Of a stretch of 64,000 nucleotides of DNA, positions 29,230 through 38,160 are shown piece after piece. Origin of the DNA: Kosakonia arachidis (GTDB taxonomy: Bacteria > Pseudomonadota > Gammaproteobacteria > Enterobacterales > Enterobacteriaceae); the NCBI RefSeq assembly GCF_900116535.1, contig NZ_FPAU01000001.1:635687-699686 (forward strand). Direction: 5' to 3'. A model generated the notes under the pieces. The model did not search any database. It was not told the DNA's origin and was given only the letters and a program-made list of their open reading frames with translations. Made by a program: the position numbers and the translations under genes. Position 1 is the first letter of the stretch. Every line of letters begins with the position of its first letter.

Positions 29230-30771
29230 ATGACACAATTCGTTTACCGGCACTGGCGGCTCGTTGCAGGCGTGTTGTTCGCGCTGACCGCCGCGCAGGC
29301 CTTTGCCGCGAAAGACGTGGTGGTCGCGGTTGGCTCCAATTTCACCACACTCGATCCCTATGATGCCAATGACACGCTGTCGCAGGCGGTAGCGAAATCC
29401 TTTTATCAGGGGCTGTTTGGCCTGGATAAAGATATGAAACTGGAGAATGTGCTGGCACAAAGCTACACGGTTTCTGCCGACGGGCTGATCTACACTATTT
29501 TCCTGCGTCAGGGCGTGAAGTTTCAGGATGGAACCGATTTTGACGCCGCTGCCGTTAAGGTCAACCTCGATCGCGCCAGCGATCCGGATAACAGCCTGAA
29601 GCGCTACAACCTGTATAAAAATATCGATTTAACCGAAGTGGTGGACCGCTACACGGTAAAAATCATTCTTAAGCAGCCTTTCTCGGCGTTTATCAATATC
29701 CTGGCGCATCCGGCAACGGTGATGATCTCCCCGGCGGCGCTGAAAAAGTACGGCAAAGATATCGGTTTTCATCCAGTAGGTACTGGCCCGTATGAACTGG
29801 AAGCCTGGAATCAGACCGACTTTGTGAAAGTGAAGAAGTTCGATGGCTACTGGCAAAAAGGGCTGCCAAAACTCGATTCCATCACCTGGCGTCCGGTGGT
29901 GGATAACAATACCCGTGCGGCAATGCTGCAAACCGGCGAGGCGCAGTTCGCATTTCCGATCCCTTATGAGCAGGCGGAAGTGCTGAAGAGAAACAGTAAA
30001 CTTGAACTGGTCGCCAGCCCGTCGATTTTGCAGCGTTACATCAGCATGAACGTCACGCAAAAGCCTTTTGATAACCCGAAAGTGCGCGAAGCGATTAACT
30101 ACGCGATCAACCGCCCGGCGCTGGTGAAGGTAGCTTTTGCCGGTTTCGCCACGCCCGCGACCGGCGTGTTGCCACCGTCGATTCCCTATTCACAGGCGTA
30201 TCAGCCCTGGCCTTACGATCCGGCAAAAGCCCGCGAGCTGCTGAAAGAGGCGGGTTATCCGCAGGGCTTCAGCACGACGCTATGGTCGTCGCATAACCAC
30301 AGTACCGCGCAGAAAGTATTGCAGTTTACCCAGCAACAACTGGCGCAGGTGGGGATTAAAGTGCAGGTGACAGCAATGGATGCCGGGCAGCGTGCGGCGC
30401 AAGTGGAAGCCGAAGGGCAGAAACAGAGCGGTGTACGCATGTTTTATACCGGCTGGTCGGCCTCAACGGGCGAAGCGGACTGGGGGCTGTCGCCGCTGTT
30501 TGCTTCATGGAACTGGCCGCCAACGCAGTTCAACACCGCGTTTTACAGTAACCCGCAGGTGGATAAAGATTTTGCCGATGCGCTGAAAACCACCAACCCG
30601 CAAGAGAAAGAGCGTTTGTATAAACAGGCGCAGGACATCATCTGGCAGGAGTCGCCATGGGTGCCGCTGGTGGTGGAAAAGCTGGTCTCCGCGCATAACA
30701 AGAAGCTGACCGGTTTCTATATCATGCCCGATACCGGGTTCAGTTTTGACAATGCTGATTTGGTGAAATAA
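29230..30771 (+). CDS. gsiB: Glutathione-binding periplasmic protein GsiB
   Basis: Substrate-binding protein of the peptide-binding (SBP family 5) class, 513 residues. Signal peptide of about 26 residues ends at AQAFA before AKDVVVAVG. The family block [18 protein letters not shown] and the C-terminal [16 protein letters not shown] region are present. Delivers glutathione to the GsiC/GsiD channel. AGGAG precedes the ATG. Confidence 0.94.
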   Translation: MTQFVYRHWRLVAGVLFALTAAQAFAAKDVVVAVGSNFTTLDPYDANDTLSQAVAKSFYQGLFGLDKDMKLENVLAQSYTVSADGLIYTIFLRQGVKFQDGTDFDAAAVKVNLDRASDPDNSLKRYNLYKNIDLTEVVDRYTVKIILKQPFSAFINILAHPATVMISPAALKKYGKDIGFHPVGTGPYELEAWNQTDFVKVKKFDGYWQKGLPKLDSITWRPVVDNNTRAAMLQTGEAQFAFPIPYEQAEVLKRNSKLELVASPSILQRYISMNVTQKPFDNPKVREAINYAINRPALVKVAFAGFATPATGVLPPSIPYSQAYQPWPYDPAKARELLKEAGYPQGFSTTLWSSHNHSTAQKVLQFTQQQLAQVGIKVQVTAMDAGQRAAQVEAEGQKQSGVRMFYTGWSASTGEADWGLSPLFASWNWPPTQFNTAFYSNPQVDKDFADALKTTNPQEKERLYKQAQDIIWQESPWVPLVVEKLVSAHNKKLTGFYIMPDTGFSFDNADLVK

Positions 30772-30821
30772 CTGACTCATTCCACCTTGGCTTGATGGAA
30801 GGGGGCATGAGGGAACGAGCG

Positions 30822-31742
30822 ATGCTGAATTATATTATTAAACGTCTGCTGGGCCTGATCCCGACGCTACTGATTGTGGCCGTGCTGGTGTTTCTGTTTG
30901 TGCATTTACTGCCCGGCGATCCGGCCCGGCTGATTGCCGGGCAGGAGGCTGATGCACAGGTAATTGAACTGGTGCGCCGTCAGCTTGGGCTGGATCAGCC
31001 GCTGTGGTTACAGTTCTGGCACTACATTACCAGCGTGTTGCAGGGGGATTTCGGCACGTCGATGGCGTCCCGCCGCCCGGTGGCGGATGAGATCGCCAGC
31101 CGCTTTATGCCGACGCTGCTGCTAACCCTCACCAGCATGTTCTGGGCGATGTTGTTCGGGCTGGGTGCCGGAATTGCCGCAGCCGTGTGGCGCAACCGCT
31201 GGCCGGATCATCTGGGAATGGCGCTGGCGGTCACTGGGCTCTCATTCCCCGCTTTTGCGCTGGGGATGTTGCTGATGCAAATCTTCTCCGTTGAGTTGGG
31301 CTGGCTGCCGACCGTGGGCGCTGATAGCTGGCAGCACTATATTTTGCCTTCTCTGACGCTGGGCGCGGCTGTGGCCGCCGTGATGGCGCGCTTCACCCGC
31401 GCTTCGTTTGTCGATGTGCTGAATGAAGATTATATGCGTACCGCGCGCGCTAAAGGCGTCAGCGAACGCTGGGTGATCCTTAAGCACGGTCTGCGTAATG
31501 CGATGATCCCGGTCGTCACGATGATGGGGCTACAATTTGGCTTCCTGCTGGGCGGCTCGATTGTGGTGGAAAAAGTCTTTAACTGGCCGGGGCTGGGGCG
31601 TTTGCTGGTGGACTCGGTGGAAATGCGCGACTACCCGGTGATCCAGGCAGAGGTGCTGCTCTTCTCGCTGGAATTTATTCTTATCAACTTGGTGGTTGAT
31701 GTGCTCTACGCCGCGCTCAACCCTGCTATCAGGTATAAGTAA
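30822..31742 (+). CDS. gsiC: Glutathione importer permease GsiC
   Basis: Inner-membrane permease of the DppB type, 306 residues as in E. coli, with about six transmembrane segments and the EAA-loop [25 protein letters not shown], given here in parts ([24 protein letters not shown]). Start at 30822 ([11 protein letters not shown]) is the conserved terminus; an in-frame ATG ten codons earlier also exists. Followed 2 bases later by gsiD. Confidence 0.94.
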   Translation: MLNYIIKRLLGLIPTLLIVAVLVFLFVHLLPGDPARLIAGQEADAQVIELVRRQLGLDQPLWLQFWHYITSVLQGDFGTSMASRRPVADEIASRFMPTLLLTLTSMFWAMLFGLGAGIAAAVWRNRWPDHLGMALAVTGLSFPAFALGMLLMQIFSVELGWLPTVGADSWQHYILPSLTLGAAVAAVMARFTRASFVDVLNEDYMRTARAKGVSERWVILKHGLRNAMIPVVTMMGLQFGFLLGGSIVVEKVFNWPGLGRLLVDSVEMRDYPVIQAEVLLFSLEFILINLVVDVLYAALNPAIRYK

Positions 31743-31744
31743 GG

Positions 31745-32656
31745 ATGCGATTGTTTAACTGGCGCCGACAGGCGATTTTGAACGCCATGCCGGTAGTGAA
31801 ACCTGGACATGTCCGCACGCCGTGGCATGAGTTCTGGCGACGTTTTTGCCGTCAGCCGCTGGCTATGGCCGCCGGGCTGTTTGTGTTGCTGCTGATCCTG
31901 CTGGCGGTGATTGCACCGTGGATTGCCCCCTACGATGCGGAAACCTACTTCGACTATGACCGGCTGAATGAAGGGCCGTCGCTGGTGCACTGGTTTGGCG
32001 TCGATTCTCTGGGCCGCGATATCTTCAGTCGCGTGCTGGTTGGCGCGCAGATCTCGCTGGCGGCCGGTCTTTTTGCCGTAATGATTGGCGCAGCCATTGG
32101 TACGGTGCTTGGGCTGCTGGCGGGGTATTACGAAGGCTGGTGGGATCGCCTTATCATGCGCATCTGTGATGTGCTGTTTGCTTTTCCCGGCATTTTGTTG
32201 GCAATTGCAGTGGTGGCGGTGATGGGCAGCGGGATGGCGAACGTGATCATCGCCGTGGCTGTGTTTTCGGTCCCCGCTTTTGCCCGTCTGGTGCGTGGCA
32301 ACACACTGGTGCTAAAACAGCAGACGTTTATCGAGTCGGCGCGCAGCATCGGTGCCAGCGATACGGTGATTTTGTTTCATCATATTCTGCCGGGAACGGT
32401 ATCGTCGATTGTGGTCTATTTCACCATGCGTATTGGCACCTCGATTATCTCTGCCGCCAGCCTGTCATTTCTCGGCATGGGCGCGCAGCCGCCAACGCCG
32501 GAGTGGGGCGCGATGCTCAACGAAGCCCGTGCGGATATGGTGATTGCCCCGCATGTGGCGCTGTTTCCATCACTGGCGATCTTTCTGACGGTGCTGGCGT
32601 TTAACCTGTTCGGCGACGGTCTGCGCGACGCGCTGGATCCGAAGATTAAAGGGTAA
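31745..32656 (+). CDS. gsiD: Glutathione importer permease GsiD
   Basis: Second permease (DppC type), 303 residues, the length of E. coli GsiD. Cytoplasmic N-tail, then about six membrane segments. The motif [18 protein letters not shown] and the EAA-loop [20 protein letters not shown] are typical. Last gene of the iaaA-gsiABCD operon. The yliE and yliF genes that follow in E. coli K-12 are absent; rimO comes next. Confidence 0.94.
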   Translation: MRLFNWRRQAILNAMPVVKPGHVRTPWHEFWRRFCRQPLAMAAGLFVLLLILLAVIAPWIAPYDAETYFDYDRLNEGPSLVHWFGVDSLGRDIFSRVLVGAQISLAAGLFAVMIGAAIGTVLGLLAGYYEGWWDRLIMRICDVLFAFPGILLAIAVVAVMGSGMANVIIAVAVFSVPAFARLVRGNTLVLKQQTFIESARSIGASDTVILFHHILPGTVSSIVVYFTMRIGTSIISAASLSFLGMGAQPPTPEWGAMLNEARADMVIAPHVALFPSLAIFLTVLAFNLFGDGLRDALDPKIKG

Positions 32657-32673
32657 GGCCGATCAGATAGCGT

Positions 32674-32701
32674 GCCGGATAGCGGCTTCGGCTTATCCGG
32701 C
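32674..32701. repeat. REP-like palindrome after gsiD
   Basis: GCCGGATA at 32674-32681 and TATCCGGC at 32694-32701 form a perfect 8-bp stem around GCGGCTTCGGCT, typical of a REP element in a 3' region. Confidence 0.6.
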
Positions 32702-32731
32702 CTGAGGGAAATGGGGTACCGCAGAAACAAC

Positions 32732-32753
32732 AAACCCGGCATTGGCCGGGTTT
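32732..32753. terminator. Bidirectional intrinsic terminator between gsiD and rimO
   Basis: AAACCCGGC pairs with GCCGGGTTT around a 4-base loop, followed by a T on the plus strand and TGTTG on the minus strand. It sits 8 bases from the rimO stop and serves convergent genes. Confidence 0.75.
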
Positions 32754-32761
32754 TCATGGGA

Positions 32762-34069
32762 TTAAACGCGGGTGCCCCACAGGTCGTACTCGTCGGCGTT
32801 TTCCACTTTTACGCGGATCACATCGCCCGGTTTGACACGTGTTTCACCGTTCAGGTACACCGCGCCGTCGATCTCTGGCGCATCTGCCATGCTGCGGCCA
32901 ATCGCGCCTTCTTCATCCACTTCATCAATGATGACGAGAATTTCGCGGCCGATTTTTTCCTGCAAACGTTCCGCCGAGATCTGCTGTTGCAACTGCATAA
33001 AGCGGTTCCAGCGCTCCTCTTTCACCTCTTCCGGCACCTGATCCGCCAGTTCGTTGGCCGTTGCACCCTCCACCGGGCTGTATTTGAAGCAGCCGACGCG
33101 ATCCAGACGCGCTTCTTTCAGGAAATCCAGCAGCATCTGGAAATCTTCTTCGGTTTCGCCTGGGAAGCCAACGATAAAGGTGGAGCGCAGCGTCAGATCC
33201 GGGCAAATCTCACGCCACTGTTTGATACGCGCTAATTGACGATCGACCGAACCCGGACGCTTCATCAGCTTAAGAATGCGCGGGCTGGCGTGTTGCAGCG
33301 GGATATCCAGATACGGCAGGATTTTCCCTTCTGCCATCAGCGGAATAACATCATCAACGTGCGGATACGGATAAACGTAATGCAGGCGCGTCCAGATGCC
33401 AAGTTTCGCCAGTTGCTCGCACAGACCAACCATACTGGTTTTCACCGGCTCACCGTTATGGAAGCCCATACGGTGTTTCACATCCACGCCATAAGCGGAG
33501 GTATCCTGTGAGATCACCAGTAACTCTTTCACGCCTGCATCGGCCAGACGTTTGGCTTCGGCCAGCACGTCACCAATCGGACGGCTTACCAGATCGCCAC
33601 GCATCGACGGGATGATGCAGAAGGTGCAACGGTGGTTACAGCCTTCGGAAATTTTCAGATATGCGTAGTGACGTGGCGTCAGTTTTACGCCCTGTTCCGG
33701 CACCAGGCTGATAAACGGGTTATGCTGCGGTTTCGGCACATAGTGATGAACATGGGAAAGCACCTGCTCATAGCTGTGTGGCCCGGTGATTTCCAGTACC
33801 TTCGGATGCACTTCGCGGATTTGATCTTCTTTCGCGCCCAGACAGCCGGTCACGATAACTTTGCCATTTTCGTTCAGCGCTTCGCCGATGGCTTCCAGCG
33901 ACTCTTGCACCGCACTGTCAATAAAGCCGCAAGTATTGACGATAACCATATCGGCATCGTTATAAGTCGGGACAACGTCGTAACCTTCAGTGCGCAGCTC
34001 GGTAAGGATGCGTTCAGAATCGACCAGGTTTTTCGGACAGCCTAGTGATATAAATCCAATCTTAGACAT
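32762..34069 (-). CDS. rimO: Ribosomal protein S12 methylthiotransferase RimO
   Basis: Radical-SAM enzyme that methylthiolates an aspartate of ribosomal protein S12. 435 residues. The N-terminal UPF0004 domain carries cluster cysteines (SLGCPKN, NTCGFID, TGCLGAK), followed by the radical-SAM motif CNHRCTFC and a C-terminal TRAM domain. Start at 34069 ([10 protein letters not shown]) is four to five residues shorter at the N-terminus than E. coli RimO. The truncated recombinase begins divergently 42 bases away, so the original rimO upstream region has been replaced by foreign DNA. Confidence 0.95.
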   Translation of the reverse strand: MSKIGFISLGCPKNLVDSERILTELRTEGYDVVPTYNDADMVIVNTCGFIDSAVQESLEAIGEALNENGKVIVTGCLGAKEDQIREVHPKVLEITGPHSYEQVLSHVHHYVPKPQHNPFISLVPEQGVKLTPRHYAYLKISEGCNHRCTFCIIPSMRGDLVSRPIGDVLAEAKRLADAGVKELLVISQDTSAYGVDVKHRMGFHNGEPVKTSMVGLCEQLAKLGIWTRLHYVYPYPHVDDVIPLMAEGKILPYLDIPLQHASPRILKLMKRPGSVDRQLARIKQWREICPDLTLRSTFIVGFPGETEEDFQMLLDFLKEARLDRVGCFKYSPVEGATANELADQVPEEVKEERWNRFMQLQQQISAERLQEKIGREILVIIDEVDEEGAIGRSMADAPEIDGAVYLNGETRVKPGDVIRVKVENADEYDLWGTRV

Positions 34070-34111
34070 TTTTTGTACAATCAGTTGCTCACAATGCCGG
34101 GGATTATATAG

Positions 34112-34487
34112 ATGACGCAACTTTATAGCTACATCAGGTGGTCAACAGATCGCCAGGCGAGGGGAACAACAAGGTAGGAACAGGCAACTAGCGGCGGCAA
34201 AAGCCTATGCTGAAGAAGCTGGCCTTAAAAGGGTTGAAATTATTGAGCCTGGCGTCAGTGCATTTCGCGGGAAGAATCGGGCGGGTAAATTGGGCGACTT
34301 CATAGACGCCATAAAAAACAATGCGATACCGTCTGACTCCTGGCTTTACTGTGAGAACCTTGACAGAATTTCACATGATCAGGTAGATGAAGTACTGCGT
34401 TTATTCCTTGAGTTGATAGGTTTAGAGCTAACGATTGTCACGGGAATGGACTTAAAAGACATAAAAATAAAGAAGCACAAATGCTAA
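34112..34487 (+). pseudogene. Serine recombinase (resolvase/invertase) N-terminal domain, frameshifted and truncated
   Basis: From ATG 34112 the frame reads [19 protein letters not shown] and stops at a TAG near 34175. The family motif YxRxSxxxQ places the catalytic Ser at residue 11. Homology continues in another frame from about 34176 (RQLAAAKAYAEEAGL ... SAFRGKN ... WLYCENLDRISHDQ), ending at 34487, so there is one frameshift. Only the catalytic domain of about 125 residues remains; the DNA-binding part is missing. It is probably the relic of the enzyme that brought in the accessory DNA beside rimO. The frameshift reading is mine and would be removed by a sequencing error. Confidence 0.75.
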
Positions 34488-34830
34488 AGCGTTCGGCTTT
34501 GAATTTCTATTTGTAGGTACTCGCTTGAGTAGTTAATGTACTTCTTCTTGAAAGTACCTGATACTGGCGAGTACATACAAATATCATTCAATTTCTTTTT
34601 TTCATTAAGTATATAAAAGTAGGGGGCGGCACTACGTGCCTAAAGTATTTCGCTGTACCGCTTCGCTCAAAGGGCAGGGTATCGGGCTGTTAAAGCCCTT
34701 TATGTATTTATATATACCCTTGTTATTATTCCAATCAGAGGGGTGAAATTCTTTGTAGAGAAACAATTATGTTGAGTGCCTATAGCTGCCTTCCTACGAT
34801 TTTTATAGGTCTGCTCAATGCACTATCCAT
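34488..34830. other. AT-rich non-coding stretch with nested inverted repeats
   Basis: No supported gene. It holds a near-perfect 17-base inverted repeat (34508-34524 with 34567-34583), an inner hairpin (GTACTT..AAAGTAC), a small stem GGCAC/GTGCC at 34628-34640, and a terminator-like stem GGGCT/AGCCC at 34684-34698 followed by T-rich sequence. Base composition differs sharply from rimO. Confidence 0.6.
34508..34583. repeat. Long inverted repeat downstream of the recombinase relic
   Basis: TATTTGTAGGTACTCGC at 34508-34524 pairs with 34567-34583 in 16 of 17 positions, enclosing a smaller hairpin. Could be a recombination site, a transposable-element end, or a structured RNA. Confidence 0.5.
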
Positions 34831-34878
34831 ATGTTAGAATCCCCATATGCAAACAGCAGGGAAAACAAAATACAAATA

Positions 34879-35397
34879 ATGAGGATGACATACGACGACA
34901 TTGATAAAAATGGCTATGCCAAATTACACGTCTATGGAATAGGAACTTTCTCGGTATTCAGTGGGCAAAACCCATATACCAATGATCCCAATTGTGCGTT
35001 CATGCCAAATAGTGCAATACCTACTGGACGGTACTGGATAGTTGATAGGCCAACTGGCTCTACATTGAATAAGATCCGGACATGGGGCGTTGATACAATC
35101 ACAGGAAATGACCATTCAGAATGGTTTGCACTCTTCAGTGCTCAAACCATGACGGATAGCATAATGATTAATGGTGTATCGCGTGGTAGTTTCCGGTTAC
35201 ATCCTCTCAGGCCGGATGGTTCTGGTATCTCAGAGGGGTGCATTACTTTCGTTAATCGGGTCGATTTTTATGCTGTACGTGGTCAGTTGCTCCGTACTAA
35301 AAAGGTTAAAGTAACAGGATCAAGGACTGGATTGATGGCATATGGTTATGTTGATGTGCAAGGGGGGAGCGACTATGCGAAGTGCAGGATTCGTTAA
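34879..35397 (+). CDS. Tlde1-like (DUF2778) L,D-transpeptidase-fold T6SS effector
   Basis: DUF2778 family protein, about 172 residues. Family features: GIGTFSVFSGQNPYTN, GRYWIVDRP and the catalytic HPLRPDGSGISEGCITF with His, Ser and Cys. Salmonella Tlde1 of this family is a type VI effector that attacks the peptide stems of peptidoglycan in the target periplasm through L,D-carboxypeptidase and exchange activity. No signal peptide, in keeping with T6SS delivery. The start is uncertain: ATG at 34831, 34879 or 34885 have no clear ribosome site. The next gene overlaps it by 23 bases and encodes a membrane protein, the expected immunity arrangement. No T6SS structural gene lies in the window. Confidence 0.75.
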   Translation: MRMTYDDIDKNGYAKLHVYGIGTFSVFSGQNPYTNDPNCAFMPNSAIPTGRYWIVDRPTGSTLNKIRTWGVDTITGNDHSEWFALFSAQTMTDSIMINGVSRGSFRLHPLRPDGSGISEGCITFVNRVDFYAVRGQLLRTKKVKVTGSRTGLMAYGYVDVQGGSDYAKCRIR

Positions 35398-35650
35398 GAA
35401 TGCGGCCATATACAGTATCTGTATTGTTTTTGCATGGTGGCTATCAAGTTTCGGTAAACCTCTCAATGGACTAACGCAATGGGTCATGGATACCGCCTAT
35501 AGTACTTTCGGTTCCGGCCTGAGTGGGTCATATGAAGCTGATGCAGATCCGATAAGGTTCGTTGCCTTAATCCTGATGGTACTTATCTACGCTACCATAC
35601 TGTTCTTGCTCACACGCTTGGTACTAAGAAAGTTTCAGGCCAATCGCTAA
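35375..35650 (+). CDS. Small membrane protein, candidate immunity protein to the Tlde1-like effector
   Basis: 91 residues with an N-terminal hydrophobic segment (YSICIVFAWWLSSF), a polar central part likely in the periplasm, and a C-terminal membrane helix (FVALILMVLIYATILFLLTRLVL). ATG at 35375 has GGGGGAG at a good distance and lies inside the end of the effector gene, so the two are translationally coupled. A periplasmic loop fits neutralisation of a periplasm-active enzyme. Function is inferred from position and topology only. Confidence 0.6.
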   Translation: MRSAGFVKNAAIYSICIVFAWWLSSFGKPLNGLTQWVMDTAYSTFGSGLSGSYEADADPIRFVALILMVLIYATILFLLTRLVLRKFQANR

Positions 35651-35667
35651 TACCTCATTTTATTAAG

Positions 35668-35698
35668 TACCCTCACTGAATATGGTGAGGGTATTTTT
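35668..35698 (+). terminator. Intrinsic terminator after the Tlde1/immunity pair
   Basis: TACCCTCAC at 35668-35676 pairs with GTGAGGGTA at 35685-35693, followed by TTTTT. A classic Rho-independent terminator 18 bases after the stop codon. Confidence 0.85.
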
Positions 35699-35802
35699 AA
35701 AATAGTTATATATTCTGTTTTAGTGCTTAATTCATAATTAATAGTAAATACATAGAAAGGTTAGCAGTACTAACCTACTATGGAGTTTACGAAAGGATAA
35801 GA

Positions 35803-36069
35803 ATGGAATTTAATACATATGAGGATGGAACATACTATTTTCTCTACGTTACTGAGGAAGCACGGATTGAAACTAATGGTATTAATGGTTTGCAAATGGA
35901 AACCCCCGATTCGAGGGTAAGGGGTTTAGGTGATCCGTTCCAGTACTTAAACATAAGAGAACGAAAGGATGAGTACTTTAACGAATCATTAATTAATCCA
36001 TATATTGAAACATTAATTATAGCGGTGAAGATACTCCACCGCTTGTTAAATGTTGTAGATTCTAATTAG
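35803..36069 (+). CDS. Hypothetical 88-residue acidic protein
   Basis: Not recognised. ATG is preceded by AAGGAT at a good distance. The sequence is soluble-looking and acidic in the first half (MEFNTYEDGTYYFLYVTEEA), with a C-terminal amphipathic helix (IETLIIAVKILHRLLNVV). AT-rich like its neighbours. It follows a terminator, so has its own promoter. It converges on and overlaps by 8 bases the minus-strand gene at 36062-36730. It could be an orphan immunity protein, but nothing shows that. Confidence 0.5.
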   Translation: MEFNTYEDGTYYFLYVTEEARIETNGINGLQMETPDSRVRGLGDPFQYLNIRERKDEYFNESLINPYIETLIIAVKILHRLLNVVDSN

Positions 36070-36730
36070 AGAAATGGAAAAGATTATTCATGTCATTTTT
36101 TAAGGATGCATGTGTTTTTCTTAATTTTTTAGCAGTTTCTACCAACATTCTTCCATAGTTTTGATTGTAATGATAACGCTCATGAATATCATTTACATCA
36201 AAACCTATAACCTCCCGTAATCCTTCTAAAGCTAATTGATTGCTAAAGAAATAATCTTCGAAAACGGACTCGTCCTTTGGTGATACTTTCCAAAAGGTAA
36301 GTGACTGCAATTCACTTTTCAAAGCTACTAACTTTATTTGTAATTGATCAATGACTTCTCGTTCAGTTTTAACTAACTGTGCATAATTTATTGGTTCTAT
36401 TTCTGGTTCAGTATTATTGAGATTACGTACATTTTCATATGTTTTTAATACTTCTAAAGAAAAAAGGTCACAGTTAGTCCAGAATTTAGTAACGTGATTT
36501 AATTCATTTTCCTTTATTTTAGTTTGAAACCAATTTTTAGCGTTCCATGCAGCATATAGGGCTGCACCAGCCATAATAAGATTGGCAATAGAACTAAACC
36601 AGTCACTAACCGAACCCCACTCGAAACCTTCATTGCCAGAAAAAAGAAACTTTATAAGTACCAAGCATGTAATTATTAATAATGTAGAAACTATTGTTAT
36701 AAGAGCGATATTTGCTTTTCTGCAGTCCAT
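36062..36730 (-). CDS. Hypothetical protein with two N-terminal membrane helices
   Basis: 222 residues, family not recognised. Membrane segments at about 8-30 (ALITIVSTLLIITCLVLIKFLF) and 42-62 (WFSSIANLIMAGAALYAAWNA), then a long, mostly helical cytoplasmic region of about 160 residues rich in Glu, Lys, Asn and Leu. The architecture (two helices then a coiled-coil-like domain) resembles many unannotated membrane proteins of phage and defence islands, without proof of role. Weak ribosome site AGGA 12 bases from the ATG. Strongly AT-rich codon use. Confidence 0.55.
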   Translation of the reverse strand: MDCRKANIALITIVSTLLIITCLVLIKFLFSGNEGFEWGSVSDWFSSIANLIMAGAALYAAWNAKNWFQTKIKENELNHVTKFWTNCDLFSLEVLKTYENVRNLNNTEPEIEPINYAQLVKTEREVIDQLQIKLVALKSELQSLTFWKVSPKDESVFEDYFFSNQLALEGLREVIGFDVNDIHERYHYNQNYGRMLVETAKKLRKTHASLKNDMNNLFHFSN

Positions 36731-36811
36731 CGAAAGATGTTCCTAAATTTATGAAAGGTAGTGCAATTACTTTACCATTAATCACCGAATAACGTACACT
36801 CCGGTTTCACG

Positions 36812-36847
36812 CTACACCTACAAAGGGGTTTGGTTTGTTAGGTGTAG
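36812..36847 (-). terminator. Hairpin after the 64-residue membrane protein gene
   Basis: CTACACCTA at 36812-36820 pairs perfectly with TAGGTGTAG at 36839-36847. It lies just after the stop at 36860 on the minus strand. No T-run, so termination is only probable. Confidence 0.45.
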
Positions 36848-36859
36848 GTTTAGCATGAA

Positions 36860-37054
36860 TCAGCGTTTTTTCTTAAATATACGGTCGCTAACGATAAAAG
36901 CAACTATCAGAAATATGACCGTAGATATCAGGGCGTAATCTTCCCAAAAGGCTACAGCTAACATACCAAATATTATAGATAATCCAATTGGTATATAGAC
37001 TTGAGTAACAAGCCTAACTAATTCAGCCCAAAATACAGAGAGCATCTTTTTCAT
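36860..37054 (-). CDS. Small membrane protein, candidate immunity partner
   Basis: 64 residues with two hydrophobic segments (YIPIGLSIIFGMLAVAFW and LISTVIFLIVAFIVSD) and a basic C-terminus (RIFKKKR). Its ATG overlaps the stop of the upstream 230-residue gene (ATGA, 37051-37054), so translation is coupled. A tiny membrane protein coupled behind a larger membrane-interacting protein is the usual layout of a pore-forming toxin with its immunity protein. Role inferred. Confidence 0.5.
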   Translation of the reverse strand: MKKMLSVFWAELVRLVTQVYIPIGLSIIFGMLAVAFWEDYALISTVIFLIVAFIVSDRIFKKKR

Positions 37055-37743
37055 CGAATAATCCTAAGAATATCAGAAACAATATCGTTATCACTTTTTT
37101 GGTACTGATTGAATACATTCACTTTATTAATTACGGGTTCAATAAGGAAATATAACATTTCAAGATCACGCCCGTAGAGATCTCTATAGTAGCGTGGGTT
37201 AGTGTGGCGAAGTCGTTCAACTGCCTGGGATGCTTCTTGTACGTAGCCATAAACCCCCGCAACAACTACACCACGGGTACTCCACTTTGTCAGTGCTGAA
37301 CTAATGGATACTTGCATAGAAAGCGAAGAGGCCGCCAACGTAGCGATACTGTAGGAAATCGTGAACTTAGTCAGGGTCGCAGTTGTGAAACCAGCACCAG
37401 CTTTAGATAAGGTTAGAGTGATGTTCCTGATACGCTGGTCTGAGAGATTTTCAAACATATAGTTGATATATATTTCAAGCATATCTCTTATAGTGTCTTG
37501 ATGCTTTACAAGTACTACAAGAGCTTTCAAGAACCTCTTATCTTCTTGCTTTAAACGTGTACAAACGTCCTGGTAGTTGTCGAAGAAGCAAGAGCTGTAC
37601 CACGAAAGTCTTTCTACCCCTAAGTATATTAAATGAGCCTGTTGTACGGCTTGCTGTTGGACACCAGCAAGGCTTTTATCTAGCAGGTTAGCCATGTAGC
37701 GATCAGCATCAAGTTTATTCAGTATAAGCGAGTTGTAGCTCAT
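37051..37743 (-). CDS. Hypothetical helical protein, candidate membrane-active (Ssp6-like) toxin
   Basis: 230 residues, no signal peptide. The N-terminal half is helical and polar (NLLDKSLAGVQQQAVQQA). A central Gly/Ala/Ser-rich stretch (about 115-170: LSKAGAGFTTATLTKF, YSIATLAASSLSMQV, RGVVVAGVYGYVQEAS) looks able to insert in membranes, and a polar tail follows (NPRYYRDLYGRDLEMLYFL). Size and texture recall the T6SS membrane-depolarising effector Ssp6 of Serratia, but I could not confirm homology. Good ribosome site (GGAAG) and coupled downstream membrane gene. Confidence 0.5.
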   Translation of the reverse strand: MSYNSLILNKLDADRYMANLLDKSLAGVQQQAVQQAHLIYLGVERLSWYSSCFFDNYQDVCTRLKQEDKRFLKALVVLVKHQDTIRDMLEIYINYMFENLSDQRIRNITLTLSKAGAGFTTATLTKFTISYSIATLAASSLSMQVSISSALTKWSTRGVVVAGVYGYVQEASQAVERLRHTNPRYYRDLYGRDLEMLYFLIEPVINKVNVFNQYQKSDNDIVSDILRIIR

Positions 37744-37861
37744 GAAAACTTCCCGTGTTTCTCCCTATCCATATCTCACATAACAGTAATAAACCTCAGA
37801 ATGATAAACAAGATGTATCTACCGCTTAAGTAGCAGTTCCAGCAGGTGATAACAGAAGACG

Positions 37862-38134
37862 TTGCTTAACGCAATGGCGATGTTGCCAAAAGCGACATTC
37901 AGCCATAAATCGCTGTGGTTTCTCGAAGGTGATGGCGACCGCAAGGCTGATGATGAAAACACGACTTCTGGTGTGCTGAGCGCCATACAACACAGAGTTT
38001 CCCGCCTGCGCGCTGATGATTTGCCTGTTACGTATTTGCTCTATCCAGGGCTGACGCACGGTGCGATGTTTGATGCGTCGATGAACGTGGTCATCTTGCA
38101 TATGTCCGGGGAGTCGCTGCTCGCATCGTATTAA
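37862..38134 (+). pseudogene. C-terminal fragment of an alpha/beta-hydrolase (esterase)
   Basis: About 75-90 residues with the look of the end of an esterase of the Fes/IroE type: FLEGDGDRKADDE, then SRLRADDLPVTYLLYPGLTHGAMF, where GLTHG would carry the catalytic His. The nucleophile part is absent. Base composition is host-like, in contrast to DNA up to about 37.83 kb, so this looks like a resident gene cut by insertion of the accessory segment. Junction estimated at about 37.8-37.9 kb. Confidence 0.6.
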
Positions 38135-38136
38135 AA

Positions 38137-38156
38137 AAGGCCGTATCTGCGGCCTT
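38137..38156. terminator. Bidirectional terminator
   Basis: AAGGCCG pairs with CGGCCTT around TATCTG, with an A-run before and T-rich sequence after, between the esterase remnant and the convergent 86-residue gene. Confidence 0.75.
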
Positions 38157-38160
38157 CGCT

